Of a stretch of DNA of 64,000 bases, positions 15,539 to 22,888 are shown piece after piece. The DNA lies in NCBI GenBank assembly GCA_002084805.1, contig NBMC01000004.1, positions 1-64,000 on the forward strand, in the 5' to 3' direction. The DNA comes from Spirochaetaceae bacterium 4572_59. GTDB taxonomy: Bacteria > Spirochaetota > Spirochaetia > DSM-2461. A program made the position numbers and the translations under genes. The notes below the pieces were generated by a model. That model saw only the letters and a list, made by a program, of their open reading frames with translations. It had not been told where the DNA came from and did not search any database. The stretch's first letter is position 1. The number at the start of each line of letters is the position of its first letter.

Positions 15539-16768
15539 TTATTGAACTTTAAAGTAGTGTCTGTCAAGATAACGCAGCCTTTCTTCAGCTTTAAATCGTT
15601 CCATGGAAACAGGAAACTTCTCCAGCAGAAGAAGATAACAGTCCCGGGCTCTTTCAAGAGACTGCCCCGGCCCGGGATTTTCGTAATTTCCAGCCAGGAC
15701 AAGCAAAGCCTCAGCCCTTAGGCTTTCCGGATCGACCCGAAGCGATTCCGGCTTTAATACAGCTTCATCTGTTATCTCTGCAATGACATCAGGTACAGAA
15801 TCATCCATAGAGGCTTCAACGACAGCTATCTCGGGACTTTCAACAGACAGAAGACCTTTTTCTTCTATGTCTTCAGCAGCAAGTGAAAGCGGCTGCATAT
15901 CTGTTTCTTCCACGTTTAAAATATACTGACCGCTTTCTCCGCCGGAGAGATCCTGTTTCATCATTACAAGTGTATGTTTTTGCGCTGTTCCATCTAGACG
16001 GAAAACAAATTCAGTTTTTTTTGTTTCCGGGTTATATTTCTTATCCTGCAGGCTAAGAGAAGGGAGTTCCGGAGATAATACAGACAGAAATATCCATCCG
16101 GATCCATCTAGAGCAATCACAAGCCTGTTTAAATGGTCCAATTTAATAACATAAACAGAATCATCAAGCAGTTCTTCCTCTAAAGGTGTATAGGCTTTTT
16201 CGGGGTCTACAGCTTCATAGACTTCAAAGATCTCATCCTTATCCAGTATAACCGGCAGGGTTTCATCCTCCGCAGGAGGCAAGTATTCAGATTCGATATG
16301 AGGGGGTAAATCCTCTTCCTGTAGAGGATTTACAGGTATCAGATCCATTTCTGAAGGAAGGCCATCTATGAGAACGAGGTCTTCCTGTATAGGCACTTGA
16401 GTCTCTCCTGGAGGCTCAAGTATCAATTCTTCCTCTAAAGGGGATTCCTCTAAAGGGGATTCAAATAATAATCCAGGTTCTACAAGCTTTTCCCCTCTGA
16501 TTATTGCCTCGTTACGCTGAAGCACTAATTCAGGGAAAAGCTCTTCTTCTGAATTAGTGCTATTTTTAAGATTACCCTTTAAAGGCGCTTTATGGGAGGA
16601 ATCTTTTAACGGAGGGAGTTCGGGCAAAGCCTCAAGGACAGGCCCGTCTTCCTCTGATAATTCGACCTGCACCACAGGAGCTTCTGTTTCCAGAGATTCT
16701 TCATCAGAAACAGACTGGCAGGCAGTAAAAAGAAAAACAATCATCAGGATTGAAGCTAAAGATCTCAT
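15539..16768 (-). CDS. Large acidic lipoprotein, unknown function
   Basis: A 409-residue protein. The signal peptide has lipobox LFTAC (Cys about residue 17). Residues 20-190 are a low-complexity Glu/Pro/Leu-rich region, including a short tandem SPLEE repeat, likely an extended spacer. Residues 190-290 form a beta-rich domain (YVIKLDHLNRLVIALDGSGWIFLSVL and VFRLDGTAQKHTLVMMKQDLSGGESGQYILNV). The last 65 residues look like a single tetratricopeptide-like helix pair (AEALLVLAGNYENPG ... ARDCYLLLLEKFPVS). It overlaps the stop of the small membrane protein gene by 4 bases (ATGA), in a run with smc. A cell-envelope role is likely. Confidence 0.72.
   Translation of the reverse strand: MRSLASILMIVFLFTACQSVSDEESLETEAPVVQVELSEEDGPVLEALPELPPLKDSSHKAPLKGNLKNSTNSEEELFPELVLQRNEAIIRGEKLVEPGLLFESPLEESPLEEELILEPPGETQVPIQEDLVLIDGLPSEMDLIPVNPLQEEDLPPHIESEYLPPAEDETLPVILDKDEIFEVYEAVDPEKAYTPLEEELLDDSVYVIKLDHLNRLVIALDGSGWIFLSVLSPELPSLSLQDKKYNPETKKTEFVFRLDGTAQKHTLVMMKQDLSGGESGQYILNVEETDMQPLSLAAEDIEEKGLLSVESPEIAVVEASMDDSVPDVIAEITDEAVLKPESLRVDPESLRAEALLVLAGNYENPGPGQSLERARDCYLLLLEKFPVSMERFKAEERLRYLDRHYFKVQ
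16431..16460. repeat. Perfect 15-bp tandem repeat, two copies
   Basis: TCCTCTAAAGGGGAT occurs twice head to tail (16431-16445 and 16446-16460) inside the acidic lipoprotein gene. It encodes the repeated SPLEE pentapeptide. In-frame slippage would lengthen or shorten the spacer by five residues. Confidence 0.9.
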
Positions 16769-17160
16769 TGTACATCCTTAAGGATTCCCCAGATTAATTC
16801 ATGATTAGCCTCGGTAAAATAATCGATATCGCTTCTGTCAGCAGGAATCCAGAACTCTGCCACATCATCTGACGTCCATTCATGTCCAGTTTCCCGATAC
16901 AGCTCCATGTCAAGAAAAAGCTCTTCCAAATCCTCAAAATAGAGCATATTACACTGCTTTTGTGAAGCCATAGCTTTATCCAGATTTTCAAGATTATAGG
17001 CCATTTTCCCCTGTTCGGCCTTATTGATACTGCGATCTTCAAGCAGGTCAGTGACAATTAAGATACCTACTATTAGTAAAAGAATGCCGGCAGAGACTAA
17101 CCCCAGAATAATAAAATACTTACGACTCAACCCTTTAAAGATTCGTTTAAACGGATTCAT
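16765..17160 (-). CDS. Small single-pass membrane protein, unknown function
   Basis: A 131-residue protein with a basic N-terminus, one transmembrane helix (about residues 14-37) and a soluble acidic C-terminal domain of about 90 residues containing EHWTSDD-like and IPADRSDIDYFTEANHELIWG segments. No family recognised. Its start overlaps the smc stop by 14 bases and its stop overlaps the lipoprotein start by 4, so smc, this gene and the lipoprotein are translationally linked. Confidence 0.65.
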   Translation of the reverse strand: MNPFKRIFKGLSRKYFIILGLVSAGILLLIVGILIVTDLLEDRSINKAEQGKMAYNLENLDKAMASQKQCNMLYFEDLEELFLDMELYRETGHEWTSDDVAEFWIPADRSDIDYFTEANHELIWGILKDVQ

Positions 17161-19939
17161 GCACCAATTCTCCGATTTTCATTGCCAGAAGCTTTGAGAT
17201 ACCGGATTCCTGCATTGTAATTCCGAGCAGGGTTTTAGCTCCGGTAACGGTTTTTTTATTATGTGTAATCACAATAAACTGTGATTTCTCTCCGAATTCG
17301 ATTAAAACATTTACAAATCGCTGAATATTGGCATCATCAAGGGCGGCATCAATCTCATCAAGAATACAAAAGGGAGAGGGTTTTACCATATAGGTGGCAA
17401 AAAGAAGAGCCACACCGGTCAAAGACCGCTCTCCTCCCGAAAGGAGGGATATATTCTCCAGTTTTTTACCCGGGGGCTGTGCATAGATCTCGATACCGGA
17501 TTCGAGGATATTATCAGGATCCACCATCTTTAGTTCAGCCCTGCCGCCGCCGAACATTCTTCTGAAGATTTCATGAAAATTTATTTTTATCTGATCATAT
17601 GTCTTTATAAAGAGCTGGGTAGACTCTTTTTTTATTTCGCTTGTAACCTGAATGAGGTTTTCCCGGGCTTGCTCTAGATCACGAAGCTGAGTGCTGAGGA
17701 AATCATAACGTTCTTTAACTTCCACAAATTCTTCGGGAGCCATAAGATTCACTTGACCAAGAGCTTTCAGTTTTTCACGATTTTTTCCGTAATCCTCTTT
17801 CAATTCCTGACGGGATTTTTTGATTTTAGGGATACGATCCTCATATTTACTGATATCCGAAGAATTATTTTCCCTGAAGTTCTGACAGAGATTTTCAATT
17901 CCACCTTCAATATGCTCTTTTTCGACTCTGTATTTTTCCAGACTCAAAGTTAGATTCTGCAGATCAGAGTTTTTCTTTTTCAGTTCACCCTCTTTACCGC
18001 TAACATCTTTATTCCTGGATTGGATACTCTTTTCAAGACCCTTCAATTTTTTCTGAAGATCAATTTTGTTTTCATCAAGAGTGTTAAGCTGTTTTTCGGC
18101 TTCTTTGATTTTACCAAGGGTTTCTTTAATCCTTTTATCAAGGCGGCCTATCTCTTCCAGATTCTGCCGTAGCATTTCTTCATAGTTGTTCAGCTCAGAA
18201 GCCAGGCTCTTCAGATTATCCTGGATGGCGGAAACCTGTGTGGCCATTCTGGCACGGTTAACCCGCAATTCCTCCAGAGTACTCCGGTATTCCTGAATCT
18301 TTTTCTCCAGGAGCCTGTTTTCCTCGTTTTTTTTCTGAATGATATCCCTGGCAATTTTCAGTTGATCTTTTACATCGCTCAGTTTTTCATCGATCTCCCG
18401 TTTACGGGTGATAATGCCTTCTGGCGCCAGAAAATCATTCAGAAAATCCGGTTCCAGACCGGTATAACTATCAATATGTCCTTTCAGGGCAGCCAGGGAT
18501 GCCCTGATTTCCTTCAGACTGCGAACACCTGAGTCCCAGACTTCCGTATCGTCTTTTTTCAAACCGACACTGGCGGCATCCTTCCAGATTGAAAGTTTCC
18601 CATCCAGCTGAATCAACAGTGATTGCAGACTGTCCTGAATCTGATCTTTTAGATTTGATCTCTGCTTCAGAGAAATACCGGACTCTTTCAAACCGGTATC
18701 GAGCTGATGTACAATATCATCTGTGAGAGATCTTAAATTTTCCTGCAGCGATTCCTGTTCAAGCTCCCATTTTTCGATATTCTGTTCATTATGTTTAATA
18801 GTTTTCGTATTTTCATTGATACGGCCTTCTGATGCTTCAATACTTTTTTGAAAGTTCAGTATATTATTTTCAATATCTTTAAGCTGATCATTATATTCCT
18901 GAAGTTTGGACTGCTTATCCTTCTCTTCCTGCTTGAGAGACTCCATTTTATCTTTGATATCTTTTTCTTTCTGTTTAAGTCCGGCTATCTGACTTTCAAC
19001 TTCCTTATTCTGCTCTTTCAGCAGTTTAATCCTGTTGTACTGATTTTCCTTTTCCAGATCAATACCATAGAGTTTCTTCTGATCTTCAATCAGCTCTGAT
19101 TCCATAGAATTGACTTCATCAAGATTCGAAGCTAAATGACCATTCAGATTATAAATCTTCTCGATGAGATTCTTTTTTTTATCTGTTATTTTAACAAACT
19201 GCTCATTTTTTTTAAGCAGATTATTTTTCAACTGATGATACTTTAACAACTGTACATCAATATCGATAGAGAACATTTCTTCCCGGAACCCCCGGTACTG
19301 CAATGTTTTTTCAGACTGTTTTCTGAGTGTTTCATAGTTCTTATGAACTTCTGAAAGGATGTTTTCGACCTGAACCATATTGTCCCTGGTCTTTGACAGC
19401 TTTCTTTCGGCTTCGCTTCCCTTCATCTTAAAACGGGTAATTCCCGCTGCTTCCTCAAAAAGGAAACGTCTTTCTTCGGGTTTATTGGAGAGAACCTGGT
19501 CAATCTTTCCCTGCTCCATTATGGAGTAAGCTGATTTCCCGATCCCTGTGTCATAGAAAATTTCTTTAAGTTCTTTTAGTTTAACAAGAGTATTATTAAC
19601 AAAATATTCACTTTCACCACTACGATATAGACGTCTTTTAATGGAGATTTCCGGAAGATCCAGATCAAGGATATTTTCCTCATTTGAGATAATCAGGGTT
19701 ACTTCCGCAACATTCAAAGCCTTTCTGCTTTCCGTTCCGCTAAAAATAACATCTTCCATTTTCTCAGCGCGCATATTTCTTGTGGATTGTTCACCAAGCA
19801 CCCATTTAATGGAATCAACAATATTACTTTTTCCACAGCCGTTAGGACCCAGAAGAGCTGTTATACCTTCATTAAAATCAATATGAGTTCTATCGGCAAA
19901 AGACTTAAAACCCAGGATCTCTATTCTTTTTAGAAACAC
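17147..19939 (-). CDS. smc: SMC-family chromosome partition ATPase, short form
   Basis: N-terminal ATPase half with ILGFKSFADRT and Walker A GPNGCGKSN (about residues 32-40), two long coiled-coil regions, and a C-terminal half with signature LLSGGERSLTGVALLFATYM and Walker B CILDEIDAALDDAN. The protein is 930 residues, against about 1,180 for typical bacterial SMC. The middle (about residues 400-520) holds only a short non-coiled stretch (YTGLEPDFLNDFLAPEG) and not the usual globular hinge of about 150 residues. Borrelia has a similarly short homologue (P115). The start is GTG at 19939 with GGAGG 4 bases upstream. scpA/scpB are not in the window. Confidence 0.88.
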   Translation of the reverse strand: MFLKRIEILGFKSFADRTHIDFNEGITALLGPNGCGKSNIVDSIKWVLGEQSTRNMRAEKMEDVIFSGTESRKALNVAEVTLIISNEENILDLDLPEISIKRRLYRSGESEYFVNNTLVKLKELKEIFYDTGIGKSAYSIMEQGKIDQVLSNKPEERRFLFEEAAGITRFKMKGSEAERKLSKTRDNMVQVENILSEVHKNYETLRKQSEKTLQYRGFREEMFSIDIDVQLLKYHQLKNNLLKKNEQFVKITDKKKNLIEKIYNLNGHLASNLDEVNSMESELIEDQKKLYGIDLEKENQYNRIKLLKEQNKEVESQIAGLKQKEKDIKDKMESLKQEEKDKQSKLQEYNDQLKDIENNILNFQKSIEASEGRINENTKTIKHNEQNIEKWELEQESLQENLRSLTDDIVHQLDTGLKESGISLKQRSNLKDQIQDSLQSLLIQLDGKLSIWKDAASVGLKKDDTEVWDSGVRSLKEIRASLAALKGHIDSYTGLEPDFLNDFLAPEGIITRKREIDEKLSDVKDQLKIARDIIQKKNEENRLLEKKIQEYRSTLEELRVNRARMATQVSAIQDNLKSLASELNNYEEMLRQNLEEIGRLDKRIKETLGKIKEAEKQLNTLDENKIDLQKKLKGLEKSIQSRNKDVSGKEGELKKKNSDLQNLTLSLEKYRVEKEHIEGGIENLCQNFRENNSSDISKYEDRIPKIKKSRQELKEDYGKNREKLKALGQVNLMAPEEFVEVKERYDFLSTQLRDLEQARENLIQVTSEIKKESTQLFIKTYDQIKINFHEIFRRMFGGGRAELKMVDPDNILESGIEIYAQPPGKKLENISLLSGGERSLTGVALLFATYMVKPSPFCILDEIDAALDDANIQRFVNVLIEFGEKSQFIVITHNKKTVTGAKTLLGITMQESGISKLLAMKIGELVHESV

Positions 19940-19962
19940 AAAGCCTCCGAGTGATTATTAAA

Positions 19963-19981
19963 CGTATGATATCATAATACG
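19963..19981. promoter_or_regulatory. Palindromic element upstream of smc
   Basis: CGTATGATATCATAATACG contains the perfect palindrome ATGATATCAT at 19967-19976, flanked by CGTAT/ATACG arms with one unpaired A/T step. It lies 24 bases before the smc start and contains TATTAT/TATGAT -10-like hexamers on the minus strand, so it could be an operator over the promoter. No -35 element is clear. Confidence 0.3.
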
Positions 19982-20061
19982 ATGGAGAATTCACCCACCG
20001 ATTAATAAATATACTTAATATGTATAATTTGAGGAATTCGAACTTTCATAGAACCGGGGTT

Positions 20062-20517
20062 TTACTTTATACGACTTTTAAGAACATCAACTGCCTGATC
20101 AAAACCATCCAGAAAAGTCTGAAGATTTCTACTGAAAACCCTTATTGAAACATTTTCGTAGCCTTCTTCGTTATTCACACGGCTTTCGGCTACGGTAAGA
20201 TACATCTCTCCGGATTTGGAGGATTTTACAACAAAAGAGTATTTTCTTTTACCTGAACCTGTTTTCAATTCACTCTGATAGGGCTGAATAGAAGCCTTCA
20301 TCTTTGTTACAGCTTCTTCAAAGAGCTCCAGGAATTTACTAAGATCTTCCATATATACAATAAGAGAGAACCGTTTAAACTGATTCTCCTTTTTTTTACT
20401 TTCCACAAGATTCAGAAAAAGATCACCATAGCGGTTTTCTTTCACATTAAAAAAATAGGTTAAGCTCCCATCCTCTGCAAAACGTTTCGATGTAAAGATT
20501 TCGCCTCTCTGGCCCAT
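20062..20517 (-). CDS. PUR-alpha/BpuR-like nucleic acid-binding protein (DUF3276)
   Basis: A 151-residue protein built of two PUR repeats. Each shows an antiparallel beta-sheet plus helix: YFFNVKENRYGDLFLNLVES ... FLELFEEAVTKM and YSFVVKSSKSGEMYLTVAES ... FLDGFDQAVDVL. Borrelia BpuR, of the same family, binds DNA and RNA and regulates gene expression. In Borrelia, bpuR lies close to the p115 smc homologue, and here too the gene precedes smc by about 120 bases, so the linkage appears conserved (from memory). The start has AAGGA 10 bases upstream. Confidence 0.85.
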   Translation of the reverse strand: MGQRGEIFTSKRFAEDGSLTYFFNVKENRYGDLFLNLVESKKKENQFKRFSLIVYMEDLSKFLELFEEAVTKMKASIQPYQSELKTGSGKRKYSFVVKSSKSGEMYLTVAESRVNNEEGYENVSIRVFSRNLQTFLDGFDQAVDVLKSRIK

Positions 20518-20550
20518 ATCTGTATCCTTCTCTTTGAATCTTGAAGGATA

Positions 20551-20584
20551 ATAACGGATTTGCCCGGGTATGGCAACCCGTTAT
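20551..20584. other. Long hairpin between VWA gene and PUR-alpha gene
   Basis: ATAACGG (20551-20557) pairs with CCGTTAT (20578-20584), and TTGCC (20560-20564) pairs with GGCAA (20572-20576). This gives an interrupted 12-bp stem in the 80-base gap. There is no T-run on either side, so it is not a standard terminator; attenuation, RNA processing or protein binding are possible. Confidence 0.45.
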
Positions 20585-20597
20585 CTCCTCCAATTTT

Positions 20598-22001
20598 TTA
20601 ATCTTCAGCTTCATCAAAAACGATTAATGTTCCCTCTGCTCTGATGACATCTCCGGGATTCAGCTTTTTTATTTTAACAGGCTGATTATTGACCATAACT
20701 TCTTTTTCAGACTGGAGTGTATATGTGTTATCAGCTTCTTTGATTATGGTGACTCCAGTCTCCTCATCATTCCTGCTGTTAAAGTTGTCCTCATGGATAA
20801 TTTCTGTTTTCTGAGAACTGACAGCAATAAGGGTTCTATTCTCGGATAATTGCAGGATTGTACTGGATTCATCCGCGGGGGAGAGAACCTCCAAATGGCT
20901 GTAGGGATACAATCTCTCAAAGGGGGTATTGTGAATAACGACAATAATCCCCACAGAAATGACAGTCAAAATCAGATAAAACCACCACTGAAGTTCCGGC
21001 GGCAGCCCCCAGAAGATCTCCCAAAGGTAGGCAAATCCGGCACTGACAACAGAATTATGCAGAGAAACCCTGATAGTCTTTTCACGGTTTGTGCTAATAA
21101 AAGGAGTATAACTGAGACGGAACTCTTTACTGATACGATCATGGATTTCCAGATAGGCATTCACAAGTTCATTCCGGGAAGAAGCCATATAGCTTTGTCC
21201 ACCGGTCTTTTCCGAAAGGAGATCCAGTTCAGGATCCTCTTCTCTTGTATAAAAGATGGTATACAGGGTAATACCACTCTTCCGATACTGTTCAACTAGT
21301 TTTTCCTGATCAATCAGATTATTTCCAAAGACGGGATGTGGTTCTTCCCTGTTTTCGGAATAGGTATAGTTTTCTCCATCCGTTAACAGGATAAGAACTT
21401 TTCTCCCCTTCCGGCGACTGAGTTTCTCCATAGCAGTATTCATTCCCCGGTATAGTTCTGTAAAAGACTCATCACGCCCGGGCTGATTTATATTATTCAA
21501 AGATTTAAATAGAGAACTGCGGTCAGAGGAGAATCCGTGCTCCTCTGTGATGTAGGTATTGAAAGTGAACAGGGCAAGGCTGTCTTTATATCCGCCGGTC
21601 TTATCAAAAAGATCTCTCAAAGCGGAAAACAGATAGGAAATCCGCTGTTTCTCACGGACACTCTCACTCTCACCAGCAATAGAATCATACATACTTCCGG
21701 AATTATCCACCAAGAGAAGAATAGAAATATCCTCAGGAGAGAAACCGTTATACTGAAAACTTCTGATAGAAGCATCAGACCATTTCTCCTGAGAGCTATC
21801 ATACTCTTCCAGAGAGAAATCATCCCCATCCAACTCGCTTAATGCATCAGAGTCATCAGAGTTCAGTGAGACATAAACGTCTACAGCTCCGTTGATCAGT
21901 ATTTTAGAAGTATCCACACCGGTAATACTCAATGATTCCTGTGCACTAATAAAACTTATATAGAGGAAGAGCAGTAAAAATTGTATTATTTTTTTCATCA
22001 A
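20598..22001 (-). CDS. VWA-domain membrane protein with FHA-like C-terminus
   Basis: Signal peptide (residues 1-20, cleavage near SAQ). After an N-terminal beta domain, a von Willebrand A domain has the metal-ion site DNSGS at 99-103, the Thr in ESFTELYRG and the Asp in LLTDGENYT, so the MIDAS is complete. A transmembrane helix (WWFYLILTVISVGIIVVI, about 336-356) puts the VWA domain outside the cytoplasm. The cytoplasmic C-terminal 110 residues end NNQPVKIKKLNPGDVIRAEG, the last strands of an FHA fold. Its ATG overlaps the stop of the FHA membrane protein gene (ATGA). It is the last gene of the kinase/phosphatase cluster. The ligand is unknown. Confidence 0.8.
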   Translation of the reverse strand: MMKKIIQFLLLFLYISFISAQESLSITGVDTSKILINGAVDVYVSLNSDDSDALSELDGDDFSLEEYDSSQEKWSDASIRSFQYNGFSPEDISILLLVDNSGSMYDSIAGESESVREKQRISYLFSALRDLFDKTGGYKDSLALFTFNTYITEEHGFSSDRSSLFKSLNNINQPGRDESFTELYRGMNTAMEKLSRRKGRKVLILLTDGENYTYSENREEPHPVFGNNLIDQEKLVEQYRKSGITLYTIFYTREEDPELDLLSEKTGGQSYMASSRNELVNAYLEIHDRISKEFRLSYTPFISTNREKTIRVSLHNSVVSAGFAYLWEIFWGLPPELQWWFYLILTVISVGIIVVIHNTPFERLYPYSHLEVLSPADESSTILQLSENRTLIAVSSQKTEIIHEDNFNSRNDEETGVTIIKEADNTYTLQSEKEVMVNNQPVKIKKLNPGDVIRAEGTLIVFDEAED

Positions 22002-22882
22002 CGGACCTCATACAAAAACTGGATTTTTCCGATTGCTATTACATCTTCATATTTCAACTGATATTCATTTGTACTCTGATCATTAACATGCATTTCAAAA
22101 TTGGGAGACTGTCTGATTACAGAAGTCTCCTTTCCCTTTCGAACAATCAGTACAGCGGTCTTGGGAATAGCCGTATCACCCTGTATAACGATGTCATTGT
22201 TTTTTCCGCTTCCAATGGTAATTCTCTTCTGATTCAGCAGATATTTTCGGCCCTTCTGAGCCCCATTAAGAACTCTGAAAACACCGGAGGATTTTTTCTC
22301 TTCAATCAGAATATTCAACAAAGCTGTTCCCAATCCGATAATGAGAAATCCCGGGAGTTTCAACCAGGACTCCCGGGGATAAAGCATCATTCCCGACTCT
22401 ACCAGAAATCCGCCCAAAACCCCGGCGCTGATCCCACTGATCAAACCGGCAGATATTTTTATACCCGAACGGGCTCTCAGTCCTTCGGCAGTACCGATAA
22501 AAGCGCCCATAATACCCCAGCTGATAATTCTGGCTATGTAATAGGGAAGTCTGTAGACATCAGGCATAAAACCTTCCGGCAGGATAAGGACAAACAGGAA
22601 CTGTCCCATAAATGCACCAACACTTCCACCTATGGCACCCCAGATGAGGCCCCATATCCACTCTCGTTTCATCTTGCTGATATTTTTATGCAGGATTCCT
22701 TCGATAGATGCCAGAACGGCACACATAGCGGCGCCAGTTACAGCACCGGATAAAATGAGAACAGTTCTGTATCCGGGCAGGAGATGCTGCACGGACAGAA
22801 CCAGCTCCAATAGTGCCCATCCCAGCAGTCCAGCTGAAAATCCGATGGCCATCCCGACAATATTTTTTCCTTTTGTTTTCAT
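21998..22882 (-). CDS. Polytopic membrane protein with cytoplasmic FHA-like domain
   Basis: A 294-residue protein. Residues 1-190 contain about six glycine-rich transmembrane helices (e.g. GLLGWALLELVLSV, AVTGAAMCAVLASIEGI, GGSVGAFMGQFLFVLIL). From about 200 a C-terminal FHA-type fold begins GVFRVLNGAQKGRKYLLNQKRITIGSGKNNDIVI. The residues that normally contact phosphothreonine are missing: the usual GR is GS, and the usual SRxH is replaced around AIPKTAV. It may therefore bind in another way or act as a scaffold. It sits between the kinase and the VWA protein (7 bases after the kinase gene; overlapping ATGA with the VWA gene). Confidence 0.75.
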   Translation of the reverse strand: MKTKGKNIVGMAIGFSAGLLGWALLELVLSVQHLLPGYRTVLILSGAVTGAAMCAVLASIEGILHKNISKMKREWIWGLIWGAIGGSVGAFMGQFLFVLILPEGFMPDVYRLPYYIARIISWGIMGAFIGTAEGLRARSGIKISAGLISGISAGVLGGFLVESGMMLYPRESWLKLPGFLIIGLGTALLNILIEEKKSSGVFRVLNGAQKGRKYLLNQKRITIGSGKNNDIVIQGDTAIPKTAVLIVRKGKETSVIRQSPNFEMHVNDQSTNEYQLKYEDVIAIGKIQFLYEVR

Positions 22883-22888
22883 ACTAAG

